Below are positions 1 through 9,799 of a stretch of 64,000 bases of DNA, piece by piece. Position 1 is the first letter of the stretch. Each line of letters opens with the position of its first letter. The position numbers and the translations under genes are program-made. Location of the stretch: positions 3,846,501 to 3,910,500 of the forward strand of contig NW_026562179.1 in the NCBI RefSeq assembly GCF_027943255.1, read 5' to 3'. Under the pieces are notes generated by a model, which was not told the origin of the DNA, did not search any database, and worked only from the letters and a program-made list of their open reading frames with translations. This DNA comes from Anastrepha obliqua. Its lineage: Eukaryota; Arthropoda; Insecta; Diptera; Tephritidae.

Positions 1-682
1 ATTTCCATTGGGCCTTGGGGATCATACCTTCAGGATGTTTCTCGTCCAGGACCCCTATGATAAAGCGGTCTTTTGCAACCTCCGCAAATGATCTTCTGGG
101 CGTCACGCCCATTGATTTGTGCCTTTTTGCACTTGGCTTATTCTCCTCCAAGGACCGCTGTCGTTTTGGAGCCGATTGTATTGGTTTGAAGTCGGGGTTG
201 AAATCAGGAATGATCGCTTTCGCTCTATCAATCGCCTCTTTCAACTCCTGAGACAATTCACCTTCCTTTGGGTGAGTTTCGTGCACCCTCCTTAGGAGCC
301 TGGCTGCATTTCTGCGATCCTGGTAGCTCGCTTTCGCTGGGTCTACCACCCTCACAAGCAGCCAGCCTTCGGTACCGGAGCTAGCAGTAGCTGTGCTTCC
401 GGTCGGGACCGTTTTTGGGGGCTGAATCACAGTTGACTGCCGGGCTAGTGCACCTCTACTTGTGCTTGGACCTGTGTCCAGCTCTGGTTGTGTGGCAGCT
501 GGCCTCGCTTTCGCTGAGGCTGTCGCTGTGTGTTTTGATCGACTTATTTGGCCGATGGATGGAGTTCTCTTTGAGCTCGGTGCGACCGTTGCTCTTATTG
601 CGGAACTGTTTGTTCCTGTCGGTCTTTTCGAAGGAGGACCGATCTCCTTTTTTTTGTTTATTTTTGAAAAGTCTGCTTGCAT
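1..682 (-). CDS. LOA-type non-LTR retrotransposon ORF1, partial
   Basis: Reading leftwards from the ATG at 682-680, the frame stays open for 227 codons and runs off the window. The first ~100 residues are Ser/Thr/Pro/Lys/Arg-rich and low in complexity. Then comes a block beginning RRNAARLLRRVHETHPKEGE, a charged helix, and a segment containing SFAEVAKDRFIIGVL. This order is what I recall for ORF1 proteins of LOA/Baggins-like elements, which continue into a DUF4780-type domain outside the window. The likely role is RNA binding in the retrotransposition particle. Upstream in-frame codons contain no other ATG close by, so this start is preferred. No stop or frameshift is visible, unlike every other non-LTR frame here, so this copy may be young. 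Domain naming is from family knowledge; the open frame is read directly. Confidence 0.8.
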   Translation of the reverse strand, partial: MQADFSKINKKKEIGPPSKRPTGTNSSAIRATVAPSSKRTPSIGQISRSKHTATASAKARPAATQPELDTGPSTSRGALARQSTVIQPPKTVPTGSTATASSGTEGWLLVRVVDPAKASYQDRRNAARLLRRVHETHPKEGELSQELKEAIDRAKAIIPDFNPDFKPIQSAPKRQRSLEENKPSAKRHKSMGVTPRRSFAEVAKDRFIIGVLDEKHPEGMIPKAQWK

Positions 683-942
683 ATTTGGACCCACGAGTGT
701 CGGAGAAAGGATGTCCGCCCGTGCATAGCTCCGAACTACACGGGTAAGACTAGTTATTACGGAGAGCGCCAGGTATCCGTAATCTCCGTTCGAGACTTGG
801 TTATTTGTTAGAAGGGGCCCAAGCCTGACAGATTCTCGGCGCGGGTCGCATCACACCTTAATCCAGCCCTTCATCCCCGACCACGTTAAGAGTACTTTGG
901 GTAGTGCTGTACTATTGAGGAGTATCGAACCCAACCCATACT
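683..942 (-). promoter_or_regulatory. 5' UTR of the LOA-0 element with two hairpins
   Basis: This is the untranslated leader between the ribozyme (943-1043) and the ORF1 ATG. Two perfect-stem hairpins are visible: 718-744 (6-bp stem CCCGTG/CACGGG) and 760-788 (5-bp stem CGGAG/CTCCG with GATACCTGG in the loop on the minus strand). Similar hairpins with different stem bases occur before the ORF1 at the right end of the window. A 19-base motif shared with LOA-1 lies at 842-860. Confidence 0.6.
842..860 (-). promoter_or_regulatory. 19-base motif shared by LOA-type 5' UTRs
   Basis: The minus strand reads TAAGGTGTGATGCGACCCG. The same 19 bases recur at 28308-28326, and 18 of them at 45890-45907, each time in the 5' region of a LOA-type element in the same orientation. 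It can close a small hairpin (GGT/ACC around an 8-nt loop). Function unknown. Confidence 0.5.
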
Positions 943-1043
943 ACCCTTAACTTAGCTAAGTACCTCCTGTAAATAGGAAAGCTGTGGTACTTATTACCAG
1001 CTGGCACCCTCGGGGAGGGTTCAGTGAAGGATTTTCGCCAGCC
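943..1043 (-). ncRNA. HDV-like self-cleaving ribozyme at the 5' end of LOA-0
   Basis: The minus strand folds into the nested double pseudoknot of the hepatitis delta family. P1 is 7 bp, 1043-1037 (GGCTGGC) with 1005-999 (GCCAGCT), with the terminal G1-U wobble typical of the family. P2 is 1032-1023 with 952-943 (10 positions, one C-U mismatch, one G-U). P3 is ACC/GGT (1020-1018 with 1008-1006), closing loop CTCCCCGAG. P1.1 is GG at 998-997, facing CC of that loop. P4 is AAGTACC/GGTACTT (992-986 with 964-958), extended by TCCT/AGGA. J4/2 is AGCTA, with C955 in the position of the catalytic cytosine. HDV-like ribozymes are known to process the 5' ends of R2, Baggins/LOA-like and other non-LTR RNAs. 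Helitron homology starts at 1043/1044, so the predicted cleavage site coincides with the element's 5' junction. Folded by hand; activity is not shown. Confidence 0.75.
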
Positions 1044-1421
1044 TGCGCAACATTAATGTGCCACGACTTTGCAACGGTACCAGACTCGCTGTGAAGAAGC
1101 TAATGGGTAACGTTATCGAAGCAACAATTTTGAAAGGGAAGTAGGAGAAGACGTTTTGATTCCCAGAATTCCACTGATTCCGACGGATTTACCATTTGAT
1201 TTCAAACGTTTGCAGTTCCCTATTCGCCTTGCCTTCGCTATGACTATTAATAAGGCGCAAGGGCAGTCTCTACAAATGTGCGGTATTAATTTAGAATACC
1301 CAATTTTTTCTCATGGACAATTGTATGTAGCTTGCTCAAGAGTTGGCAAACCATCGTCATTATGCATTTACGCGAAAGATGGAAAAACCAAAAACGTTGT
1401 CTACCAAAAAGTGTTACAATA
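1044..1421 (+). pseudogene. Helitron Rep/PIF1-like helicase, C-terminal end
   Basis: The frame starts with LRNINVPRLCNGTRLAVKKL, shifts by one base near 1143 and continues from 1156 to a TAA at 1420-1422. The second part contains LAFAMTINKAQGQSL and QLYVACSRVGKPSSL, the late PIF1-type helicase motifs (V and VI) of Helitron transposases. The enzyme would unwind DNA during rolling-circle transposition. Everything N-terminal (Rep nuclease and Walker motifs) is absent because the LOA-0 insertion lies immediately upstream. It matches the end of the frame in Helitron-2 (about 35577-35945). Confidence 0.8.
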
Positions 1422-1531
1422 AAGTTCGAATGAAATTGTATTAAAGAATTTGCTTTGTTTCGTATTAATTTTATTCTCTTTTAGCAAATCATTGAATTTA
1501 TCGCCTAGCGAAACGGGCGAGGGTACGCAGG
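1044..1531 (+). mobile_element. Helitron-1, 3' terminal fragment
   Basis: This is the right end of a rolling-circle transposon, cut on its left by insertion of LOA-0. It holds the end of the helicase frame followed by a short AT-rich 3' region. At the end sits a hairpin with a 5-bp stem (TCGCC 1501-1505 / GGCGA 1516-1520) and then GGGTACGCAGG ending at 1531 before a T. Helitrons usually have a 3' hairpin a few bases before a CTRR terminus and insert between A and T. Here the terminus reads CAGG, as in Helitron-2 (36203). A TA-repeat follows. Confidence 0.75.
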
Positions 1532-1811
1532 TATATATATACATATATATGTATAGTTGTAATTGCTTTAACCTTCTCTTTTAGTATTGTCAAATCATGA
1601 TGTATCTTTAAAGGCTTAAAAGTGTACTTATGTAAATTGCTTTAACAATCCATTTATAACACCATCAGATAGTACTAGGAAAACTTTCTTAATCACAACA
1701 CAGCAAATTAAATATGAGACGTTTAATGATCATAGTTTGGACAAACCAATTACTTGTACAAGTACTTCAAAAGTTGAATAAAACAAATAAACGGAGAAGC
1801 GCCCGGTTTTA
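1532..1811. other. AT-rich spacer, nothing recognised
   Basis: It begins with a short TA microsatellite (1532-1556) flanking the Helitron end. The rest is AT-rich, with no frame or repeat that I recognise. Confidence 0.4.
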
Positions 1812-3330
1812 ATAGGTAAGGTTAGGTTGAAATGGTTACCCATAGAGAGGGCACACTTGGACGAAAATCAAAAATTCGTCCTTTGTGACTCCAATGTAAA
1901 TGAAACAAGAAGGCTGAGAAGTGTGGAAGGAGGAGGAGGGGATATGTATTTGCTGAGAACAAACGATGACTGATTTACGGTGGTTTAGCCGCTTTGTACT
2001 ACTGATGAAATGCATCAAGTTTTTAATATGAATGCCCGCTATATCAGCGGGCGTGGCAAAGAGATGAGAGCCAATATACTTAAATTTTAGCCATGCGAAA
2101 TCTGGACAGTTGAGAAGAAAGTGCTGAAATGGTTCCACCTCATTCTACATGCAACTGACGCAAAAAAGGACTCGAAGTATTGCCAAGTATCACAGCATGT
2201 ATACCACGCGGGAAATGTCCTGTAAGGGCACCCATGAAACTCGAAAGTTCAGATTTTGTTAACCTCAGGAGGTCCCCCCTTTACTGGTTACTGCGTTTAG
2301 CATTGCATTAAGAGCTAGAGTAGGAGTAATTCGAAGCGTCCCATTGATTCCAATGAGAGCATACCTTTGGATTCTCTCCAGCTTCTTAACCGATGCCATA
2401 TTTTCTAGTCAGTTCCATCAGGCAATGACTCCATATAACAGAATTGGCTTTATAATAGTATATAGAGCCAAAATACAGCTTTAAGCGAGAGGCTCCGTCT
2501 TTTTCCAAAAGCGTATTTGCAACCATACTAGGCGATTGTTTCCTATCTTATCATCTCCTCAATGTTGGATTTCCACGATAGCTAACTATAAAGGTTTCGA
2601 ACTGAGTACTTCACCTTGTCAGAAAGTACCAACGGAGCATCCCCTATTGAAGGGTGTTGAGCTCTGGCTATTTTGTATTTCCTGAATAGGACGAGTCCTG
2701 TCTTGAGAAGCTTCACCGATAGGTCGAAATCCGCTGTCCTTCTAACAACTACGTTACCGTACAGGGTATCTACAAACTTTCCTTTAAAACATTAGTGCTA
2801 CGTCGTCCACGTAGGCAATCTCACCAATTACTCCAGCAAGTCATTGACAACGAAAACACAGAGAAAAGGTGAGAGAGCACCGCCTTGCGGAGTGCTCCTG
2901 CCCACCTGTTGGCGGAGAAAGACGCCACCCGAACCTGCCACTACCATTCTGTTGCTAAGCATTTTATAGGTAAACCTGGCTCCACCCCCAGTTTGTAAAA
3001 GGATTTAATAATTGCCTCAAGGGGGACCTTCTTAAAGCCCCCCAATGTCAAGGAAGGCGCCCACTCCGATGTCCTTCTAATATAAGGACTGTCTACTGAT
3101 CTGCCTTTAGAGTAAGCATGTTGATTATGGACACAAACAGACGAAACAGACCTTCCCTCTTCGGCTGACTTCCACCCCTGGACCGCACTTCCACTACATC
3201 GAGGGTGGAGCCGTGATTGTGGACAACATCCACAATAGAAATCTGCGTTCAGGCTCTCTACATATGACGTATGGAGGTTATACGTCACTGATAGTCTCCA
3301 TTACTCCATTAATAAGTAAATTGAACTTCC
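1812..3330 (-). pseudogene. Decayed non-LTR retrotransposon, RT and C-terminal part
   Basis: Reading right to left, the fragment shows a QHAYSKGRSVDS block near 3120, a turn reading TPQGGALSP near 2890, and a YVDD active-site box (AYVDDVAL) near 2800. The C-terminal block at 1836-2138 contains FQHFLLNCPDFAWLKFKYIG, the Cys/His knuckle that follows the RT in jockey/LOA/R1-type elements. Numerous frameshifts and stops break the frame. The 3' end seems to lie near 1812, where the minus strand reads CAACCTAACCTTACC. The endonuclease and ORF1 are missing, so this is a 5'-truncated insertion. The clade is uncertain. Confidence 0.7.
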
Positions 3331-3689
3331 AGAAGGTGCAGTATTTTCATGCGCCGTCTTGTCTGCGTATGATATGTTCGTGAGTCGTTAACTCAAGCGT
3401 CCGTAACTGTTCTCGGAATATGTGAGTCGACCTTCTCTGGAACAGTGTTTCATATTAGCTTTAGCACTTGTCGAGAAGTTCCGTGTGATCAGACGCGGCA
3501 CAGGGCGTTAATACCTATTATTTTCCCCTTGCTGCCGGTACTGAAACAGCTCTAATGTGCGCCTTTCTTCGTCCTGCTTGTGTAGCGTACGCAATACTTG
3601 TTTAGAAAACTTGCATGCAGCAATGTTTTCAATTCATATACTGCCAGTTAAATTAGTCTCACTTGGCTGTCTTCCAAGGATAGTAGCTA

Positions 3690-5652
3690 ACTCCTTCCGT
3701 TCTCTTGCGAATCTTGGACAGTAGAAGAGTACGTGTCGCGAGTCTTCAACCTTCTCTGGGTAGGGAGGGCAGCGTGGTGAGACGGAGAGACCAAACCTAT
3801 GCAGATAATACTAGAAGCACCCGTGTCCACTCAGCATCTGGGAGAAGAATTAGTCCACTTATTCGTGTCTTCGCCGTAACCACGTGTCAAGGTTAGGGAT
3901 AAGTTCGTGCGTCCAGCGGCCTGTAGAAGAATGATCCCATTTTCGTTGCCATTCGTCAAGTGACGCCATTCGCTCGAACAACTTTTGTCCGGTATGCACA
4001 GGCTACTCGCAAAGCACTCACTCTATAAACCTGCCTGGCCTCTCGTAGATGTGTTTCTCAGGCTTGGGACCAAATGGGAGCGGCATATAATAGAATGGAG
4101 TCTGTCACAGTAGATAGAAGTCCCCTTTTTGCTCCTTGGGCTCCTCCAATGTTCGGCAGCAACCGTGTTAGAGCATTTGCAAATACGGCGCCTTTCGTAC
4201 TGACTTTCGCTGCGTGCTCTTTGAAGGTCATGCGCGAGTCAATCATAACCCCGAAGTATCTTATAGTCGGCTTCGACTAGATGTTGAGACCTCCGACATT
4301 TACCGTCAAACACTTTCTCTTCTTCTTTTTGCTCAACAAGACTGCTTCAGTTTTTTGCGCTGCTAGCTGAAGTTTGGCATTGTATAACCAGCGCTCAATC
4401 CTCGCTATCACATCGTTGCAATTGATTTTCACATAAATGACCGGTTTCCCCGTTACAACCAGCGCAATATCGTCTGCGTATCCTACCAGTGTCGCATTCA
4501 TGGGCAGCTCTATTTTGAGTATACCATCGTACATTGCGTTGCACAAAGTAGGGCCGGGAACCGAGCTTTGCAGTACTCCGTCTGTCACTGTGTATTTCTG
4601 ACGTCCTTGGTCGATATCGTATTCAAGAATCCTGCCATCGAAATAGCTCCGTATAATCCAAAGCAGGTACGAAGGCACTCCAAGACCACTCAGTGCTGAA
4701 AGAATTAGCTTTCAATTTGCTGAGTGGAAAGCGTTATTTATGTCCAACCTTATGACAGTGCAATATTTCATAGAGATGTAGGACCCCAGGGCTCTGGGGT
4801 GGAAATAGGAGAAGAACCACCTTTCCTAGCAAGACAGAGCATGTGGGTTGGGAGGTTTCTGGTCCTCTCACTTTCTTGAAAACTGTTCTAAATGCTTTAC
4901 TCAATGGGTCTGTTTTTGCGGAGTTTCTCAATTCAATAAATTTGCTGTATTGCCTGTTGCAATGCGTGCCAGGCTTCTTTATGAAGGGCCTGGTGAACAG
5001 GATAAGATGGCCGGCGATGCGTTCTTTGAGCTCTTCTGCGAGTTTTGTTGCATCGTTTTCGGAGTTTCTCGATTTCGTCTGTCCATAAATGTACGGCCAC
5101 CGGTTTAAAGTTCCCCTGCGTCTTGGCATCGCTGCATCGCAGGCTTCTTCCACTCGCTATGCTACTTGGTTTGCTAGCTGTTCCAGATCTGTAGGAAATA
5201 TTCTGCACCAAAAGCAATCCTCCTCCAAGGCATTCTTTGCACTATTTTTGTCGACTTGGATATGCGAGTTGTGTACAGATGATGATCACTGTGGGTGTAT
5301 GTGCTGGAAATATGCCACTGCACGCCAGTTGCCGTGGATCTATCGGACAAATCCACGATTTCATCTAAGGCCATTTTCGGTGGTGCATAGCAGCTTACAA
5401 TGAATAGGCCGTCTACTTTCGCCCATGCATAGTATATGCCTTCTACGGACCGTCTGGCTTGCGTTGCAGCGCTTTATTTCCCGGTATCAAGATCGCAGCC
5501 ATGTATATTGCATCAACTAACCAGCTATAGGTGTCAATAGCAGAACATGGTTCGGAGAATAGAGCGATGTCGGCTTTAAGCTCGCTCATATTCCTCCTCA
5601 ATATATCTTGAGCAGTTCTACAATGGTTGAGGTTAATTTGTACTATCCTCAT
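3690..5652 (-). pseudogene. R1-like ORF2: endonuclease plus reverse transcriptase
   Basis: The ATG at 5652 begins MRIVQINLNHCRTAQDIL, the N-terminus of an R1-type apurinic-like endonuclease; SDHHLY near 5300 is its C-terminal Asp-His motif. A linker (5153-4734) leads to the RT, with GVLQSSVPGPTLCNAMYDG and VGYADDIALVV at 4678-4277. The thumb follows (4246-4058), and then CPRFARERKELATIL near 3710. ORF1 ends in TGA overlapping this ATG by the 4-base ATGA, a coupling known in R1 elements. Frameshifts and stops occur at each gap between blocks, so the protein is dead. It would nick target DNA and prime reverse transcription there. Confidence 0.75.
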
Positions 5653-6693
5653 GCGCGCTTTTTATTAACTGCCTTTTGGAATCCAGAACATTTTGTACTC
5701 CCTTCGTTATGTGCACCACAGCAAAGGGCACATATTTCTAGGTTCTTGCATGTTGCACCTCTGTGGCCAGCTTGGCCGCATCTTCTGCAAAGATTTGATC
5801 TATCAATTCCTTTACATTTTGTAGCTACATGTCCATACTCCCAACATTTGAAGCATTTAATCGGGGATGTTGCTTCCGATAGTGAGCACCGGACCCATCC
5901 CACACGGAGATTTTTCAGGTCTAGAATCATCTTGGAGTCTTCTGCAGGGAGCGATATGTATGCTGTCTGCGTACCTCCATACTCCATTCTTGCCAACCTT
6001 ACTGCAGAGTTTTCTGGCCTCCTGACTTTAGCCTGTGTCGCTAGGGCATCCAACAGCTCTTCCTAGCTGCTAATATCCGTTACCAGGCCTTTACAGCAAA
6101 TAGTCATCACGCACCTGCACCGATGCGTCTTCCTTAAGTACGCTCTGTATTGCTACTTGTAGTTGTTGCTACTGTTTTGTTCTGCTTAGCTCAAGCAAAA
6201 GCTCTCCTTTTTGGGTACATCTCAATATATGGACCTCTTCAATCAGCGACTTTGTGGCATCATTGGCTTTGACCGTCCGTAGGATATCAGCATATGATAT
6301 CTTTTCTGATTTAGTCGCAATGAGGATTGCATCAGTTTTCGTCCGAATTATTTTCTTCTTCTTCGGTGTGAAGTCGTTTGATGGCGTTTTCTGCGATGTG
6401 TAGAACTTCTGCAACTCAATAATTTCACTTCCCAGAGACTCTAAGCATTATTTCATCAAATGGGGATGCTGGGTCACCGTCTGCGATGGGATAAGGGCTG
6501 CACCTCCTGCTGGTTGTCCCGCGCTTGTCGATGAACCGCGTTCCGTATCTTGTTGTGTGCCCAATTCAGCTCTGACGTCCATAGCCGATATAGTCCCAAA
6601 AAAGCTGTCAATGCGAGTACTCCTTGTCGTTGTGTAGCATTCTCTAGTGGAAGCAGCAATCGTCTTCGGTGTCTCCACGATGATAACCTCCAT
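5649..6693 (-). pseudogene. R1-like ORF1 (gag-like, three zinc knuckles)
   Basis: The C-terminal part (6053-5649) carries three consecutive CCHC knuckles: CFKCWEYGHVATKC, CRRCGQAGHRGATC and CALCCGAHNEGSTKC. This is the RNA-binding end of R1/TRAS ORF1 proteins. N-terminal pieces at 6414-6169 and 6693-6448 lie in other frames, separated by stops, so the gene is broken in at least two places. The final TGA overlaps the ORF2 start. The protein would package element RNA. Confidence 0.75.
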
Positions 6694-6860
6694 ATCTGGA
6701 TCAATTTCAGTTACACGTACTGGGGATCTCGCTGTTTTTTGCCTTTTTGAAATGGTGACGGTATCTCGATGTCTTTAGTTAGGTGCTTCATTGTTTGCTT
6801 CAGAAGATTCTTCTTATATGATCGTTTTAACATATTCATGGTTGTTGGGTCCCCCCTTGA

Positions 6861-7339
6861 GGTCGCTATCCCAGTTTGTACGTACATTCGCCTTTATAAC
6901 CCCGTGTTTATCTTGGCAAAGCAGCGAGGCCGCCCCGATGGCTGACAAATGACCTTATGAGTGCATGTGTTCAGAGCTGGATCAGCGTTAATAGGAAGCA
7001 AGCTCAACCTAACCTGTACCACCAACTTAACGGCGACGAACTGAAAACGTACCTCAAGGCTTGCCACGGTTTTGCCTCTTACGCATACCTTACCGCGGTC
7101 AAATTCTAACCCCTTAACTCGCTGGGGTGAATATATTAAACTTTTGTTGAGGATTGCTGCCTAGGAACAGAAAAAATCAGTTAGTCGAATCGACTAAGGA
7201 TTCGTTTTATTGCATAAAAAATAACATTAGCAACTTTCAAAAGTTTCTTCCAAAACGAATTAAATTAAACCTGCTGAGCGTTTTCCAATTTTTTCGTATG
7301 GGGCAACTTTCTCTATAGGGCAAAAAAAATAGTACCTAC
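6861..7339. other. Unassigned spacer
   Basis: The left part may be 5' leader of the R1-like element. From about 7100 it is AT-rich. No coding frame, tandem repeat or terminal repeat was found. Confidence 0.35.
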
Positions 7340-7764
7340 AAGGTGAAGTTCAAAATAAACAAGACTGGCGTCATAAACATTTTTTCGATGGCACCATCTT
7401 TTTAATGAGTTAGGGCATTGGAAGTTACATCCCTAGCTGACTTCCAGTGAAACCTTGGTGACATTCGGTTCAGTGGTTAGGATTTACATACATCGCTTAA
7501 TGACCAGTGCCAAAGCGATAAAAAGTAAAACAAACGAAATAATATACAATTAAATAATATTCAATACAAGTTTCACTCTACATAATTACAATTGTACAAC
7601 CATATAACAATATAACAGCAATTTAACTCCCTTTGCATATATACATATTATTTTCTAGCATTTTTTAAGTCGCTTGGTCGAGTTTTCTTTAAACGTCTTT
7701 CAGTGTTTTTTCCCCCCTTTCCAGAAGTTTGTTGATTTCTGCATTATTGTGTTCTTGTATTTTT

Positions 7765-8735
7765 TCAAAGTGCCTTTTTGCTATCTTCGTCTACTGTTGC
7801 TATATTAAAAGTCCTGTGGATGTCATCATTTTTCGTGTACCTGCCAGACATGGTCAAAATTCGAAGAGTCTTCGATTGTTGTCGTTGAATTTTTACTACA
7901 TATAGTATATGAGACTTTTTAGCCGTTCTCCACACCTGTAGTCCATATAGCCAGATTGGTTTAATCATAGCTTTGTTCACTAATAGCTTGTTCTGTATAG
8001 TAAGTCTAGATTTTGTGCTGACTAACCAATGGAGTTGTTGAAGTTTTTCTTTTATTTGTTTGATTTGTTTTGCTTTATGTGGTGATTCCAATTTAGCTTC
8101 GAGTCCAAATGTATACGAAGGTATTTAGTAGTTGGTTTAATTTTAATTGCTTTGCCATTTATTTTAATTGGAATTGCAGTAAATTTTGTTTTGGTAGTAA
8201 ATATAACCTGTACGGTTTTGTCATCATTTATTTTTAGAAACCAATTATCGAACCATTCCTTCACTGCGTTTGTGTATCGCTGCAGGTTTTCAGTAGCGAT
8301 AGTTAAGCTTTTGTCTGATGCCAGTAGTATTGTATCGTCTGCGAACGTAGCAATTGATGAATTAGTTTCGTCAGGAGGTGGTATGTCTGCGGTGAATAAA
8401 ACATATAACAGTGGTCCAAGAACGCTTCCTTGCGGAACTCTGGCTGTTATTTCATGAATATCTGAACATTGATTGTCATATTTAATATAGAAACTTCGGT
8501 CAGTTAGGTAGCTTTGTGATGAGATATCAGTCAAAAGGTATCATTATTTTATTTTGTGTAGTAAGCCTTTGTGCCACACTTTGTCAAACGCTTTAGATAC
8601 GTCCAAGAATACTGCCGCACAATAACGATTGTTTTCAAGGTGTGATTGAATCTTATTTGTAATTCTATGGATCTGTTGGATAGTCGAATGTTTTTTTCTA
8701 AATCCAAATTGATGATCCGGTACTATACGTTTTTT
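7765..8735 (-). pseudogene. Jockey-like reverse transcriptase fragment inside the mariner
   Basis: Starting abruptly at about 8735 (RIVPDHQFGFRKKHSTIQQI), the frame goes through the finger/palm (AAVFLDVSKAFDKVWH), SYLTDRSFYIKYDNQC, RVPQGSVLGPLLYVLF and the active site IATFADDTILLASD (FADD box). It then runs into the thumb and C-terminal region down to 7765. There are frame changes near 8540 and 8085. The missing 5' part (ORF1, endonuclease, RT start) marks a 5'-truncated insertion. The 3' untranslated end probably extends to about 7500, but no poly(A) or target duplication could be placed. Confidence 0.8.
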
Positions 8736-8738
8736 TTT

Positions 8739-9317
8739 CCAAAGAACCCACCACCCAAAAAATCGCGTTTGGAGAAGTGAAAAATCAAGTCGATGCTCAT
8801 ATATTTTTACGATTCCTACGGAATTGTCCACAAGGAGTTCGTGTCAATATACCAAACCGCCAATGCAATTTTCTATCTTGGTGTTTTGAAGCGTTTGTTG
8901 TATCGCATTCGTTGAGTTCGCCTGGAATACCGCGAAAAAGATAGCTGGCGCTCATTGCATGATAATGCACCATCTCATTGATCCACTCTTGTGACTGATG
9001 ATTTTACTAAAAATCGCATTTTAATCATCAATCACTCACCGTATTCGCCAGATATGGTTCCCAGTGACTTCTCCCCATTCGGAAAATTGCATTTGGCTAT
9101 GAAAGGAAAACGTCTTGCCTCGGTAGAGGCCATCCAAAAGGCATGTACAGACTTCCTGAAGGACATTCCGGTCAATGACCTGAAACACTTTTTCGAAAAG
9201 CTTTTAGATAGCGCAAAACCATGTTTCGAGGCCAGAGTGGACTCTTTTGAAGAAATAATATCGAAGTTATCAGAACAAAGCTCCTGTCGTTTCTATTTTA
9301 GCTCTCTTGTTTATTTT
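8739..9317 (+). pseudogene. Mariner transposase, 3' half (DD34D type)
   Basis: One reading frame from 8739 encodes the second half of a mariner transposase, interrupted by three in-frame stops: after the RLEK block, after YRIR, and before STLVT. Recognisable motifs are YDSYGIVHKEFV, LHDNAPSH (second catalytic Asp) and HSPYSPDMVPSDF (third catalytic Asp region). The C-terminal block is AMKGKRLASVEAIQKACTDF. The N-terminal DNA-binding domain and first Asp are missing, removed or displaced by the jockey-like insertion. The enzyme would cut and paste DNA at TA; this copy cannot. Confidence 0.8.
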
Positions 9318-9329
9318 TGACTTCACCTT

Positions 9330-9799
9330 ATATTTTAATTAAGATTCGCAAGCTAATTTTCAAATTCAAAAGGCAAAAGCAAGCAATGTGGCTTCACAGA
9401 TAAAAATGTATAAGGCGACTTTGGTTGTGATGTCAAACGTGAACAGATGCAATCATCGTCTATTGATTACTTAAGAGAGATTTGGAATGTTTTTATAGCA
9501 CCCTAATAAATAGTTATATGAACAATTATTCATGAAATTTAAGTTACCAGTATAAAGTTGGTACCTTAACCTTATTGGAAAGAAAAAATATTCGAGTAAG
9601 TACATAGCCGTTTCGAAATTTTTTATGCTTCTAATTATTGTTGTTTATTAAGGCTTATTTAAAAAAATATTCACTTATTGTGTCAAATATTACTGCAAAT
9701 TGGAGTACAAGTATTAATGCACTTAAACCGACGACCTTTCCATTGAACTTCAGAATTAAAAGTGACGTCATTTACCTCTGTGCTTCAAAGCTTACCTAA
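9330..9799. other. Spacer, nothing recognised
   Basis: AT-rich sequence without a supported coding frame, terminal repeat or tandem array. Confidence 0.35.

Larger units (their letters stand above)
3331..6860 (-). mobile_element. R1-like non-LTR retrotransposon, decayed but near full length
   Basis: The order from right to left is ORF1 with three CCHC knuckles, an overlapping ORF2 endonuclease, a linker, an RT with a YADD box, and a C-terminal Cys/His region. This is the R1/TRAS/Waldo layout. Ends are approximate: I saw no target duplication, and the 3' end is set only by where similarity to the RT tail fades. Its neighbours are an unrelated RT fragment on the left and AT-rich DNA on the right. 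Confidence 0.7.
7340..9329 (+). mobile_element. Mariner-like element interrupted by a jockey-like insertion
   Basis: Terminal inverted repeats lie at 7340-7365 and 9304-9329. The left copy reads AAGGTGAAGTTCAAAATAAA and the right copy reverse-complements to a near-identical 26-mer, with about two differences. Each is next to TA. The 5' untranslated region follows the left repeat. The 3' half of a mariner transposase lies at 8739-9317. The middle is replaced by minus-strand jockey-like RT sequence. Confidence 0.7.

Noticed and set aside
415..747. Plus-strand frames of 88-110 codons
   Set aside because: They are antisense to the intact LOA-0 ORF1 on the minus strand and show no domain.
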